The notes: a model not told the origin generated them from the sequence alone. A DNA stretch of 64,000 nucleotides from Calamus simplicifolius (GCA_900491605.1 UESW01003831.1:2039109-2103108), one strand, 5' to 3'. Shown: positions 1 to 11,899, numbered from the stretch's first letter. Numbers and translations: made by a program.

Positions 1-655
1 TAGCTCGGGGAGCCGAGCTATAGGAAGCTCATGGAAGCCGAGCTATCCCGGAAGCCGAGCTATGGGAAGCTCGGGGGAGCGAGCTATGGGAGCTCGTGGA
101 AGTCGAGCTATGGGTAGCTCAGGGGAGCCGAGCTATGGGAAAGCTCGTGGAAGCCGAGCTATGGGTAGCTCGGGGGAGCCGAGCTATGAGAAGCTCGGGG
201 AAAGTCAAGCTATAGGAAACCCGCGGAAGCCGAGCTATGGGAAGCTCGAGGGAAGCCGAGCTATGGGAAGCTCGTGGAAGCCGAGCTATGGGTAGCTCGG
301 GGGAACCGAGCTATGGGTAGCTCGGGGGGAGCCGAGCTATGGGAAGCTCGGGAAAGCCGAGCTATGGGAAGCTCGGGGGAACGAGCTATAGGTAGCTCGG
401 GGGAGCCGAGCTATGGGAAGCTCGTGGAAGCGAGCTATGGGTAGCTCGGGGGGAGCTGAGCTATGGGAAGCTCGGGGAAGCCGAGCTATGGGTACCTCAG
501 GGGAGCTGAGCTTTGGGAAGCTTGGGGAAAGTCGAGCTATAGAAACCGTGGAAGCCGAGCTATAGGAAGCTCGGGGGAAGCCGAGCTATAGGAAGCTCAG
601 GGAAGTGAGCTATGGGAAGCCCGGTGGAGCCGAGCTATGGGTTGCTCGGCCCGTT
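1..655. repeat. 25-bp hairpin-core minisatellite in the 3' LTR
   Basis: About 26 imperfect copies of a 25-bp unit such as GGGAAGCTCGTGGAAGCCGAG plus CTAT. Each unit has inverted arms AGCTCGG and CCGAGCT around a short purine loop, so either strand can form a hairpin. The same array, longer, is in the 5' LTR at 14165-14975. Open frames across it are by-products of the repeat. Confidence 0.95.
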
Positions 656-766
656 GGATCATATTAGTTAGCTCATTCTTCGGGGGCGTAATGTAGCGCG
701 GGGGGATGGGGCTGATCTTAGCCTTCGCACGGTTATCAATGCAATGACGATTTATCCCTCAGCACA
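1..766 (-). mobile_element. 3' LTR of element A (partial)
   Basis: Positions about 640-766 match about 14970-15097 closely: the shared stretch runs from the end of the 25-bp array through 'GGGGCTGATCTTAGCC' to 'GGTTATCAATGCAAT'. On the minus strand this is the start of the LTR (TGTGCTGAGGG here, TGTTGAAGGG in the other copy). The rest of the LTR lies left of the window. Confidence 0.85.
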
Positions 767-785
767 TGCCCCACTCCCTAGTTCG
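767..785 (-). other. polypurine tract of element A
   Basis: On the minus strand the bases just before the 3' LTR read CTAGGGAGTGGGGCA and are followed by the LTR start TGTGCTG. This is the expected place and composition for the primer of plus-strand DNA synthesis. Confidence 0.6.
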
Positions 786-1193
786 AAGCGTAGGTTCGGG
801 CGTAGGGAGTATAGACTTAGGTGGCGTGATCCGAACGGGGGAACGTGTGTTTGATAGCCCACGCAATGATGCCCAATTAATGCGTGGGACCGTTTTGCCT
901 TTTCGAGGGAATCCGTCATTCCTTAGGGGTGAAGGCAACAGCTGGGAAGGCGCGTAGGAGATCTCGATTTCATGGTGCCCGTAGTGGCAGTTTCGGATGT
1001 CTTGGTTGGGACGTCTCGTCTTCACCCTGAGATGGTTTTCCTTGGGAAAAATGGAGTCGAGGCGGCGCCCTCCCTATTTGTAGCGCTCTCTCGCTTTCCC
1101 TTAGAGAGCTTCGTCTTTCTATTTTTACAGCAATCTGTTGCTCAGTGTCTCTTGCGATTGAAGACATGGTGAGTCGGTGATCAGGCTTTAGAA

Positions 1194-4100
1194 GTGACCT
1201 TGGCAGACCTAGAGCGGATACGCCGTCTGTACAAGATCCCCCAGGATGTTACCTTGCTGCTCCCAACAGCTGAGGATAGGGAACATCCGGATTGGGAGAC
1301 GAAGCGTTCTGCTACGAGGGAATGTTTGAGGGCGGGCCTTAGGTTTCCTCTTCATCCGCTGGTGCGAGAGGTGATGAAGTTCTACAATATATGCTTCACA
1401 ATGGTGCCCCAACAGTTGGTGCAAACCTCATCGGGTTCATCTCGTTGTGCAACCGTGTTGGAGTGACTTCGACCCTTCCGATGTTCAGGGTATGCTTCAA
1501 TGTGGTCTCCGGGAAGGCCTCAGAGTGGCCCTACATCGGCCCCCGAAGGTCCTTCAAGATGATCTCCGATAATCCGTCGTCGATAAAGGAGTGGAAGTTG
1601 TGATTCTTCATCGTCGCGGGGAATATCGGCTCGGAGTTCCCCCGGGTATAGGGGCAATACATAAAGGATCCGGAAGCGCACCCGAAGTTAACCGAGTCGG
1701 AGAAAAGGGATCTAATCGTATTGCGCGGCGGTCAGGCGCTTCTGGCTAGTGTCCTTCTATCGAAGGACGCTCTCTTCGTGGCCGGCCTGAGTCCCGTCGA
1801 TCCTCGTGGTGAGTTTCACTCCGTAGCCGATAGCTTAATGTGACTCCATCTTCGATTTTTGTGCGAGCTAATGGGTGAATCACATTGCTCCTGTGCCGAA
1901 AAGTCGGCGTTCGCAGACCAGATGAGGGAGGAGCTGGGAAAGCATCGTAGGAGATCCGGCTCCAGCAGCAAGCATCGGGCTGAGAAGAAGCCCCGTCCCT
2001 CCGGATCCCACCCTAGGGGGATCAGGAGCGACAGTGATGACCGGCGCTCCTCGTCGCCACGGACTAGAGGCGTCGATGTTCCGGCGGCGCATGATCTTTC
2101 GGCGGCGGAGGAGGGTCTGTCCGGCGGTGAAAGTCGGGATGTCGCAGGGATTTCAGAGGAGGCTGCTGGAATTTCCTCCCCGCCCGTCGTCGTCCTGTCC
2201 AACGATGGCGAGGGAGAGGCGCCGGTTGGCTTGGGGGCCCCCGCAGGTGGGGCGGTTCGGTCTCCCTCATTGGGGCCAGTGGTTCAAAGAGGTTACAGGC
2301 AGAGGTGGGAGCGACCTCTGCTTCCATCAGGAGGGGGAAGCAGTTACGGCTGCTGAGGTTCGGCCTGGGTCGCTGGTAGGAGAGTCAGCAGGCGACAAGG
2401 AGATGGCCGAACCTGCCGAACCAGCGATCAAAACTCGCGGGGGGCTTCTGGTGAAGGGCCTTCCGCCGAGGCACAGGAGGCTCCGGGGGGAGCCGAAGTT
2501 CCTGAAGAGTCTGTTGTGGGTAGGGGATTTCTGAGGAGGTAGAAGCAGAAGAGGAGGAAGAAGGAGAAGGAGGGAAGAAGGAGGAAGAGGGAAGCCATCG
2601 AGTGAAGGGGATGTTCGGGCCGGGGCTCCCCTCGCCGGAGTCACAGTGCCTGAGGCTTCTCAAACGAGGGCTCTGGTGGTGGAAGCCAGTCTACCGAGGG
2701 GCTCATGGGTCGCAAGTGCCCAGGTTGGCTCCCTGAGCGCAGACTTTCATCTACGCGACCCGGAGGTGATGCCAAGTTCTCCGCTCTGATGCGGTCTGCG
2801 TTCCAGGGGGGAGAGAGTTCCTCGACGGAAGGGAGTTATCCAGAGGACCTTGTTGAGATGGCCTTTAGATCCACCGGGGCGCTGGATGAGGCTTTTCTTC
2901 TCCCCGAGATTGACGATCTTGCTCTCACGAGGATCGCTACAGATTATGCGTCTCGGGTAAGTAATCGCACTGATGTAGGGTCTTTAGTCAGCTAGTTCGA
3001 CTGCATTCTTTATGTATGCAATCTCTTTCTTGCAGAACGCCTTGATCATGAGGGCGCTGAAATGGCGCTTGCATCTGTCTGTTGGGGCCTGGGCTCAGGC
3101 CGCCAGGAGGTCGATCACCTCAAGGAGAGGGTGGATTCTTCAGATAAACTTTCCGAGCCCTGGTGGTCGTCAGAGGGAGCTTGATGAGGCTCGCAGGATT
3201 CTGGTAGTTGAGAGGGAGAGAGCCTCTCAACTCGCTACAGGTCAGTGAGCTCCAAGGCTTCCGCGAGCAGTCCGAGAAGGCCAGTCTGGAGCTTTCTCAG
3301 ACCAAGGCGGAGCATGAGAGCAAGGTCAAATCCATGCAACAGTTTTTTGATAAAAGGTAGGATCAGTTGAAAGCCAGCCATGCCAAGGATAAGGTCAACT
3401 GGATCAAAAGGCTCGAGGAGGAAGAGCATAAGTGCCGGCAGCAACAGGACCACCTCACACGCCTAAATAAAGAGCTCGCCAACACAAAGGATTGGCTAAA
3501 ATGGTCGGACGAACGAGCTGCCCGACTTTCTGATGAGCTTGACTACGCCCGTCAAGAAATTGGAGAAACCCAGTCCCGGGTGGATGAGCTAAAAGAGAGC
3601 CTTCGCCAAAACCAATAGGCCAGGTCTAGGGTTCTCAATAGGGTCCAAGTGCTGGAGGGAGAGCTAACCCGGCGAGAGGAGCAGGTAGGGCGCTATTTGT
3701 TTTACCTATTTTGGTCTTTCGACTTCGCTTTACTTGGCTTTTATCTGCAGTTGAACAGGGTGAACTAGGAGTTTCAGGGGCGGTTAGCGGCATTCGGAGA
3801 GGAGGCGGCCTCGAGGCACCGAAGGATCTCCGAATTGGAGAAACAATTAGCCGAGGCAAACACGCGGGTCTCTTCAGCGGTGGAGGAGTACAAGAACTCT
3901 ACCGAGTTTGCCGATGAACGCAGGGCGGCCTGCGCCGATGCATTCCAGCTCAGCGAAGAGGAGGCGCGGACTAAGATCGCCCAGACTTACCCTGACCTGG
4001 ACCTGTCCTGTTTGGAGGCCGAGTATTATGAGGCACGCACCCCGGGGGTCGAGGAAGATGAATATGGAGAGATTTCTAACATCGATCTCGAAGCTGTTCT

Positions 4101-4215
4101 GGGAGTAGACGTTGCCGCCGAGGTATCCCGGCAAGACACCATCGAGAAGGGGGGTCCAAGCGACGCCCCCGCTGGCGCTGCCACAGGAGATGCTGGGCCT
4201 GATCCCAAGTCTTGA
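1194..4215 (+). pseudogene. Antisense ORF of element A: transposase_28-like domain plus coiled coil, spliced, decayed
   Basis: This gene lies opposite to gag-pol, between pol and the 3' LTR. Its first part (1194-1800) has the pattern of the plant 'putative gypsy type transposon' family (transposase_28): DLERIRRLYKIP, PTAEDREHPDW, FPLHPLVREVMKFYNI. A frameshift near 1430 and stops near 1601 and 1650 break it. A low-complexity Ser/Arg/Pro/Ala part follows (1870-2700), then a long coiled coil (about 3160-4000) and an acidic tail ending at the 4213 stop. Likely introns are 1809-1867 (GTGAG donor, damaged acceptor), about 2957-3035 (GTAAGT to TTGCAG) and 3685-3750 (GTAGGG to CTGCAG). The first two sit at the same places as in element B's antisense gene, which supports real splicing. 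Function in the element is unknown. A further stop at 3358-3360 interrupts the coiled coil. Confidence 0.78.
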
Positions 4216-4273
4216 CCCTGTGGGGGCTATATGTATTTTTTCTTTCTTTTGTTTTGTAGTTTGACTGGAAATC

Positions 4274-4279
4274 AATAAA
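4274..4279 (+). promoter_or_regulatory. poly(A) signal of the antisense gene
   Basis: AATAAA lies 59 bp after the stop of the antisense ORF in a T-rich 3' flank, a normal arrangement for a plant Pol II gene. Confidence 0.55.
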
Positions 4280-4480
4280 CGTATCAACCGTTTTCATTTT
4301 GTTTGTCTTTCATGGATGTTTTCCTGTCTCGAGTTTTGAAAGAGCATCCTAGTCGAGGCCAAGGCATAGGGTTGCCCGACGAAAGAGTCGAGCGATAACA
4401 TAGCCTGGTACAGAGGGAGGTTGAGAGACGATTCAATTTGGCTTAGGCCGAATGACTCAGTGGTTCGACTAAGTCCGAAG

Positions 4481-4722
4481 AATGAAATAGCTCGGCTGGG
4501 GCCGGGACAAAGTAGCTCGGCTAGGACCAAGGGATGGTGTAGCTCGGCTAGGGCCGAGGGACAAAGTAGCTCGGCTAGGGCCGAGGGATGGTGTAGCTCG
4601 GCTAGGGCCGAGGGACAAAGTAGCTCGGCTAGGGCCGAGGGATGGTGTAGCTCGGCCCTAGCCGAGGGACAAAGTAGCTCGGCTAGGGCCGAGGGATGTG
4701 TAGCTCGGCTAGGGCCGAGGGA
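4481..4722. repeat. 27-bp minisatellite with alternating tails
   Basis: About nine copies of AGCTCGGCTAGGGCCGAGGG followed alternately by ACAAAGT or ATGGTGT, which gives a 54-bp higher-order unit. The core CTCGGC...GCCGAG is a perfect 6-bp stem. One unit near 4650 has the core inverted to GGCCCTAGCC. Confidence 0.95.
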
Positions 4723-6327
4723 ATTTACCTTGCCAGTAGCCAGACTGTGGTCATGCCTTCGATGAAAAGAGAGAGGGGGGGGGGGGGTTTGTTGAACCTT
4801 CGCTGTCACCCCTTTATTCTTTCTGGTAAAGAGTGAGTTTGGCCTTTGCATCCATTTATTACCCCTGTCAGCGTTTTGTCCTTTCCAAGGCGGGTCGATT
4901 TTCGTTTCACCAAAGTGGGTGGTACGGCTCTGCGGCCAGCAAAAGGTCGCTCAGCACTTTTTGACGAACCAGTGCTGTGTTGATCTTTCCCGACGTGGGC
5001 TGCTTTGGTGTGTGGTGTAGGTGCTTTTTTGCCATTGGAGGATGTCGTTTTCGGCGATCCCTCGGATCCGCCAGTATCTGCCAGATCGGCAGACGATTTT
5101 CTGCATTTAAAGCTCATGATCTAGGATCAGAGGTAATCTTTTGGTATGCATCATGGCTCGAGAGACGCGATTGACGTGCATTGTGGGGCGCTGTTTTCAT
5201 TTCAGGAGGCACGTGGTGGCGTGGGCTTGGCGTTTCGAATCCGAGGTTTTCCGCTCTGATAGCTGTTCTCGGTCCGTCTTCGCGTAAAAGGGAAAAATGG
5301 GCTGTGTTGGGCCATCCCGAAATTTTCTCTTCTGTGAATCATGATGCCTGTCTCTCCGAGGTTTAGAGCGGGAGGACCAAGCTTTCCTCCTGCAAGTCGC
5401 CGCTGTCCTCCGGACAGCTGGGTGTTGAAGGAGCTGCTGGGGGGTGGCTTACCCTCAAGAGAGGAGCTCCGGAGATCGTATGGAGAGCGCACAAGAGGTC
5501 CGCAGAGATCGCATGGAGAGCGCACATATACGCTTCTTGTGTGACCTTTGCGGTTCACCCTTCGGGACATAGGGTAGGAAGTGAACGCGGGCTCCCCATG
5601 GGTTGCGTGAATTTCTCCTCCTCCCCTGGTCCGGATCCCTGGGCTCGTTCGCCCGGGAATCTTTTGCCACGTGAGGAGGGGTGATGGTGTGTCGCCGCTA
5701 GTACATTGCCTTTCAACTTGGGTAATGGCTAGCTGTACATACTAGATTTGGGAGAGTGCCCTGGTATCAGGGCCTGCGATCTTCCCTCCTACCTCGTTGG
5801 GGGGCCCTTCGGTTGGGTGGTTTGGGACAAAAACCCGTCCACCCTTTCTGATTTTTCTGATATCTCGGTTGGGTCGCCGAGATATCATTATTAACCGAAG
5901 CTGGTCGCAACGGTTGGGCCATGTCGTCCACTCATTATCGGCTTGAGCTGACTGGCCCGTGGCTTGCCTAATCTGCTGGACCGGATGCCGAAGCATCATA
6001 GTCGCCCGAAGCTGCTTTTGAGCAGTTTGCCCGAGTTATGTACCCATTTTTATGCATTTCAATACACTTGTAACGCCTCTCAGGCGGTTGTAATTTGATT
6101 CGATGTTTATGAAATAAAGGAAGTTTTGTTCTTTCCCCTAGTTTCTGATTCTTTGGTGCCGAGAGTTGTTGTTGGCGATGAAACGAGGCGCAGGGATATC
6201 GCTCGTACTTGTCCGAGTATTCCGCGCTATCCGACCTAGCCGGGGCTCATAGGCTGCCCGACTTCGGGTGGAACCCTGGAGATTGTTCGGTAGTTGAGCA
6301 TATTTCTTAACTTTGGCCGAAACTCAG
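4723..6327. other. 3' non-coding region of element A, no gene seen
   Basis: GC-rich sequence without a credible ORF. It contains a G13 run (about 4776-4788), a short direct duplication around 5465-5525 (two copies of AGATCG(T/C)ATGGAGAGCGCACA) and an AATAAA at 6113-6118 with no recognisable gene upstream. The words near 5850-5890 weakly resemble those near 990-1025. Confidence 0.6.
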
Positions 6328-6530
6328 ATATTTATTACTCGGCCCTGCCGAGGTTCAGAGATTTATGGCTCGGCCCAGCCGAGGTTCGGAGAATTGTGCT
6401 CGGCCCAGCCGAGGTTCGGAGATTGTTGCTCGGCCCTGCCGGGGTTCGGAGAATTGTTGCTCGGCCCAGCCGGGTTCGGAGAATTATTGCTCGGCCTACC
6501 GAGGTTCAGAGAATTATGGCTCGGAGGGAT
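6328..6530. repeat. 30-31-bp minisatellite, first block
   Basis: About six to seven copies of a unit with core CTCGGCCCAGCCGAG followed by GTTCGGAGAATTGTT. The core is a 6-bp hairpin stem (CTCGGC/GCCGAG). The same unit in the same orientation forms a second block at 7815-8005. Confidence 0.93.
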
Positions 6531-6945
6531 GACTTGGTCGCCACCGAGACTCATGGTGTTTGGTTCTTGTGAGATTCGGCGCGGAGCGCCAAGGCAGAAC
6601 GGGCGGCGCATAGGTACACCCGACATTTATGACTACTTCCAAGGGAAGCGAGTCAGCGTCAGGTGCTGACGCTCCTTCTTCTTCGCATTTTCCAAAGGCG
6701 GCCGATTTAAGGCAACTAGGAGGAGTTTCGAGGGCATTTACTCCGCGAGGGCTCGGCAGATCGGGAGGAACCCAGTTTCTAGAGAAGGAGGGGGTTCCCG
6801 AGTAATTCATCGATGTTTACCGATATCCCTCGGGAGGGGGCACGGCCCTTCGGGTCCTATGGTCGCCAGCTAAAGTGGCGACACGTGGTGAATTCTCATG
6901 GATCGGCATTTATGACCCGACTGATCGGGATACTCGCATGAGGAG

Positions 6946-6953
6946 TATAAATA
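6946..6953 (+). promoter_or_regulatory. TATA box of the small antisense gene
   Basis: TATAAATA in the context AGGAGTATAAATACGG, 68 bp before the chosen ATG at 7014. Because transcription should start about 30 bp downstream, the ATG at 6957 is probably not in the mRNA. Confidence 0.6.
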
Positions 6954-7013
6954 CGGATGAGAGGGATGCCAGCATTCACCATCCTTTCAGTTAGCCTCTC
7001 AATAGCTCTCGAC

Positions 7014-7315
7014 ATGGCTTCTCAGGGTGGAGAGCAATTATCCAATGGATCAGGTGTAGCGAACAATGGTCGTGGGGGCTCCGAGGGGAGCCGTCCCACC
7101 GTCGTGGTTGATGGCCTAGCCTTGGCATCAGCCTTCGCAAGCCACGAGCAGCTTGAGAAGGCAGTCGAGGAGTACCTCGCCATTTCCACGAAGGAGATCG
7201 AGGCCCTTCGCCGGGTGTACGCCGGCAGGAGGAGGACATTGCATCCCTCCGCCAGCAAGTCACCGAGCTATCCCAGCGTGTGGAAGACCCGGCAGCTCCT
7301 GGGGGGAGACGTTAG
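7014..7315 (+). pseudogene. Small Ser/Gly-rich coiled-coil gene in the 3' region of element A, one frameshift
   Basis: I do not recognise this protein. It starts MASQGGEQLSNGSG, continues with a helical segment (HEQLEKAVEEYLAISTKEIE) and, after a frame change near 7229, reads EEDIASLRQQVTELSQRVED before a stop at 7313-7315. The uninterrupted frame instead runs on to 7382 with unlike composition. The joined product would be about 100 residues, helical in its second half. It has its own TATA box (6946) and poly(A) signal (7381) and lies between two blocks of one minisatellite. It is read opposite to gag-pol, like the larger antisense ORF. It could be a separate gene of the element or a relic of captured host sequence. 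Confidence 0.5.
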
Positions 7316-7380
7316 GCCTCTGCGAAGGCATATTCCTTTCTGTACTTTTCTCTTTCTTTCTGTACCTTTTTCTTACAATT

Positions 7381-7386
7381 AATAAA
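7381..7386 (+). promoter_or_regulatory. poly(A) signal of the small antisense gene
   Basis: AATAAA within ACAATTAATAAAGAAAAAGG, about 65 bp after the inferred stop and preceded by a TTTCTTTCTGTACC-rich stretch. Confidence 0.5.
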
Positions 7387-7814
7387 GAAAAAGGTTTTTT
7401 TTGGTAATTTATTGTTCTCTGATGAGATTGTCGTTTAGCCCACAAAAGAGGTAAAACCGCTTGCTTTTGTTTGAACCGATGGGGGACCTGGGTGGTCCCG
7501 TGGTCTTACGCGCTAAGTCATGGTCTCGTTTGTGGGGCGAGACAGGCGCTTGGGTGGTAAGATACAGGGATATCATCCAAGAATTTAGCAGTAGGGGGGA
7601 TTCCCCGATTTTGTCTGGGGTTCACGAGCGGCCGTGTAGGGCCCGCCGAGGCCTTTAGGAATTTGCTAAAGGCGCAGACTTTGTGTCTGTTGGTGGTTTT
7701 GCACGGCGTGCATTTTTTGAACTGACCGAAGTTCTGGGACTGTTTGGAAGTCCTTCGGCTTTAATCGAGGTTTGCATGTTTCGGTTTTTGCCGAGGCTTT
7801 AGAATTCATCACTA

Positions 7815-8005
7815 GGCCCAACCGAGTTTCGAGACTTATAGCTCGGCCGAGCCGAGATTCGGAGAATTGTTGCTCGGCCCAGCCGAGGTTCGGAGAATTG
7901 TTGCTCGACCCAGCCGAGGTTCAGAGATTTGTTGCTCGGCCCAACCGAGGTTTGGAGAATTGTTGCTCGGCCCAGCCGAGGTTCGGAGATTCCCTGTTTA
8001 AACGG
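7815..8005. repeat. 30-31-bp minisatellite, second block
   Basis: About six copies of the same unit as at 6328-6530 (core CTCGGCCCAGCCGAG, spacer GTTCGGAGAATTGTT), in the same orientation. The last copy stops just before 'CCCTGTTTAAACGGG'. Confidence 0.93.
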
Positions 8006-8149
8006 GTAACTCGGTCGTGCCGAGGATTGGTAAGCAGTATCTGTTCTTTTCATAATTTTTTGATATAATTCATGGTGCTTTATGTCATACAATTTGAAAC
8101 AAGTAAGCCGACAAAAATTTAAGAAGGCGAGCCTGTTAGAGGACATACC

Positions 8150-11100
8150 CTACTGTGATATTTGCGAAGGTTGTCCGCGTTCCAAGTCCGGGGAATGGAC
8201 TTCCCATTTAGATCTGCAGCTTATAGGTTCCCAGGTCCAATAATCTCCGCTACTTGGTAAGGGCCTTCCCAGTTTGGCGCCAGCTTTCCTTGCTCCAGCG
8301 GTTTGGAGACAAATGCTTTCCGGAGGACAAGGTCGCCAGGCAGGAAGGCTTTCCCTTTGACTCTGGAGGCATGGTAGCGGGCCACTCTTTTGATAGCAGC
8401 CACTCTGATCCGAGCCTTTCTCTCTGACCTCCTCTACCAGGTCGAGGTTGGTGCGGAGCTGTCATCGTTGCTTCTTCCGAGTAGCTTTCCACCCGCAATG
8501 AAGGGAGGCCTATTTCCACAGGGATGACGGCCTCTGTGCCAAAAGCCATTCGGAATGGGGTTTCGCCCGTGGGTACTCTCGGGGTGGTGCGGTAGGCCCA
8601 TAGGACATGATGTAGCTCATCCGCCCATCTGCCTCGGGCTCTGGAGAGCGAGCTTTGATCCCTGGAAGGGTCCTGTTGGTTACTTCGGCGCTCCGTTGGC
8701 TTGTGGGTGCCCGACCGAGGTAAGGCGGTGGTGGATCCCGTGCTCCTCGCAGAACTGGCGAAACTTGGAGTTGTCGAATTGCTTGCCATTATCGGTGATA
8801 TAGTGTGGGGAGGCCGAATCGGCAGATGACGGACTTCCACACAAAGTCCTTGGCCCGTGCCTCGGTATTTGTGCGACTGCTTCCGCCTCGACCCATTTGG
8901 TGAAGTAGTCGATGGCGACGAACAAGAACTTCGCTGTCCCATGGCAAGCGGGAATGGGCCGAGGAATGTCCATCCCCCACTTGGCAAAGGGCCAAGCGGA
9001 GGATATAGGGACTAGCTGGCGGAAGGGAGCCTCTGGATGCTTGAGTGTCTTTGGCAGGGTCGCAGGCTCGGACAAGGTCGCGTCTCTTTGCATGGTCGGC
9101 CAGTAGTAGCCCTTGTCGCAGCACCTTGTGGCATAGGGACCGGCTTCCCAGATGGTTGCCGCAAATCCCCTCATGCACCTCACGCAGAGCATAATCCGCT
9201 TCGGATGGGCGAAGGCATCTAAGCAGCGGCATGGAAAGACCGCTTGTAAAGTTGGTTGTCAATTACACATAGTGGGTGGCCTGCAGCTTCAGCTTCCTAG
9301 CTCTCTTCGGTCGGCGGAAGCGACCCTTCTTTGAGGTACTTGAGGATAGGGTCGAACCAGGATGGTTCGGCCTCAACTTGCATCACTCGGTCGGCTTTCG
9401 CGATGCTCGGTTTTCCAGGGTCTCCAGGTGGAATTTTGTTCGGCATCCATTGACTCCGCGGTTGCCAGTCGGGAGAGTAGGTCGGCGGGCATTCTCAGAT
9501 CTGGGAATCTGAATAATTTCAAATTCGGAAAAATGAGGAAGCAAGTTACGCACCTCCTGGAGATATCGAATCATGTTCGGCTCCCGAGCTTCAAACTCCC
9601 CGAACATGGCCGGCCACCAGCTGAGAGTCGGTGAAGGCGCTGAGCTTTTCCACCTTAAGGTTGCGGGCGATCCGGAGACCGGCCAGCAGGGCTTCATACT
9701 CGGCTTCGTTGTTGGAGCCGGGAAGGAGAATCGGACGCCATACTCAAAGGTCCCCCGGACTGGTGAGAACTAGACCCGCGCCGGAGCGATGGCATTGGAC
9801 GACCCGTCGACGTGGAGGAGCCACCGGGCTCCAGACTTTGGCTCTTCAGAGAGTCTGGGGTAGAACCGTCCTCCGGGATGGTACACTCGAGGAGGAAGTC
9901 GGCTAGCACTTGAGCTTTGATGGCTGGGCGAGGCTGAAATGTATGTCATGCTCGCTTAAGCTCGACGGCCCATTTGGTCATTCTCCCGATGTCTCCGGAC
10001 GGTGGACCACCGCCCTGATAGGTTGGTCAGTCAGGACCGTCACGGAATGTGCTTGGAAATACGGTCGCAGCTTTCGGACTGAGGTGATCAAGGCCAACAC
10101 CATCTTTTCAATCCTGCTGTACCTCGTCTCCGCGTCACGGAGCAGCCTGCTGACATAGTAGATCGGCTTCTGGACCTTGCCTTCTTCTTTGACCAGCACC
10201 GAACAAACCGCACCTTCCGAAACAGCCAGGTACAAGAATAGGGTCTCTCCTGGGGTTGGACTGCTGAGGAGCGGGGGCGAGCCGAGGTACTTCTTGAGAT
10301 CTTGAAATGATTTCTGGCATTCGGAGTCCACTGGAAGTTTTTGGCCGATCGGAGAGTTTTGAAGAAGGGGAGGCATCTCTCGGCCGACCGCGCCACAAAG
10401 CGGTTAAGGGCCGCTATCCTCCCGGTTAGGCGCTGGACTCTTTAATTGATGCTGGGGGCGCCATTTGTTGGAGAGCTTGAATCTTCTGGGGGTTAGCTTC
10501 GATACCTCGCTGGGAGACCATGAAGCCGAGGAACTTTCCCGAGTTGACGCCGAAGGCGCACTTGGTTGGGTTGAGCTTCATCCCATATTTGCGCAAGTTG
10601 CGAAGCTCTCCGAGAGATCCTCGACATGCTGTGATGCCTCCTTGCTTTTAACCAGCATGTCGTCACGTACACCTCCATGTTCCGGCCGATTTCTCCTTGA
10701 ACACCTTGTTGACCAGCCTTTGGTAGGTCGCTCCTGCATTTTTAAGACCGAAAGGCATAACACGGTAACAGTAAGTACCTCGGTCGGTTATGAAGGCGGT
10801 CTTTTCTTCATCTTCGGGGGCCATCGGATCTGATTGTAGCCGGAATAGGCGTCCATGAATGTCAGCATTTGGTGGACCGAGGTGGCATCCACGAGCTGAT
10901 CAATCCGAGGGGGGGAAGCTGTCCTTCGGGCAGGCTTTGTTGAGGTCGGTGAAGTCGATGCAGATCCTCCACTTGCCGTTCGACTTTTCACCATGACGAC
11001 ATTTGACAGCCAATTTGGGTAATTTACTTCCCGGACGAAGTTGGCCTTGATGAGTTTGTCGACCTCTTCTTCAATGGCTTTTGCCGCTCTGGGGCGAAGC

Positions 11101-11860
11101 TTCTCTTCTTCTGCTTGACAGGCCTGTGCATCTCGTCCACATTGAGATGGTGGACGAGAACCTCGGGGCTGATTCCTGGCATGTCGGAGGCGGTCCAGGC
11201 GAAGACATCGGCATTGCTTGGAAAAATTGATCAATCCCGCCGAGGCTCTCCTTTGAGCAGCGACCCGATCCTTATGGTTCGGTCGGGACGAGCTTCGTCC
11301 ATGGTACTTCCTCCAGTTCCTCGGCGGTTCCCCCGTTGCTCGGCGAAGTCCTCCCGAGCGTCCAGCCCATCAACTTCAGGCATTCTGGACTGAAGGCTGG
11401 TGAAAAACACTGCCGAGCCATGGCTTGACTTCCTCGAACGACGCCAACTCCTTGCTCGGCGGGGAACTTCATAGATAGGTGCGGGATGGAGACAACTGCT
11501 TTGAGAGACATCAGGCCGGGCCTGCCGAATATGGCATTGTAGGGGACCTGAGGTCGGTCACTAGGAAGTCTGTGTGAACAATGGCCACAAGGGCCAGGTT
11601 CCTGCGCGACCGTCAGGGTGACGACCCCTTCTGGGACGATGACGTCGCCGGTGAATCCCATCAGGGTGGAATCCACGGCTCGAAGGTTTTCCATGAGCAA
11701 TTTCATCCTGGCAAACACACCGAGGTACAAAACATTCACCGAGCTTCCACTATCAACGAGGATCGGCTTACATCATAATTGTTCAAATTAAGGGATACAA
11801 CCAGTGCGTCATCGTGGGGAGCTGTATCCCAAGAAGATCATCATCAGAGAAGGAGAGCTC
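8150..11860 (-). pseudogene. pol: pol of element A: protease, RT, RNase H, integrase (decayed)
   Basis: Protease has ILVDSGSSVNVL (11727-11765) and YNAIFGRPGLM. RT has PRIDQLVDATS and FMDAYSGYNQI (10827-10859), but the YVDD site near 10656-10671 has lost one base, so the active-site frame is broken. RNase H follows: a YVSRLLRDAETRYS-type connection domain (10376-9978) and NNEAEYEALLAGLRIARNL with FTDSQLVAGHV (9720-9600). Integrase shows HEGICGNHLGS (zinc-binding region, about 9180), FGLP...ITDNGKQFDNSKF (about 8800-8740) and a C-terminal LAPNWEGPYQV module (about 8290-8250) ending in RTWNADNLRKYH near 8160. At least eight frame changes or stops are needed to read it through. Gene order is that of Ty3/gypsy. 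Products would act in a cytoplasmic particle and at nuclear integration. Confidence 0.88.
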
Positions 11861-11899
11861 GCCCGTGCGTGCTCTCTTTGGCGCGGCCTTCATCATCGT

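Noticed and set aside
62..639. Long frames with MGSSGEPSYGK-like repeats
   Set aside because: They are translations of the 25-bp minisatellite and change with every indel; not a repeat protein.
1..655. Regular repeats as a CRISPR array
   Set aside because: Units are contiguous and lack unique spacers of constant length; the DNA is plant.
1816..2663. Minus-strand frames opposite the antisense gene
   Set aside because: Mirror frames of GC-rich, low-complexity coding sequence.
4294..5117. Minus-strand frames of 185 and 103 codons
   Set aside because: One is the 27-bp array read backwards; the other has random composition and no start context.
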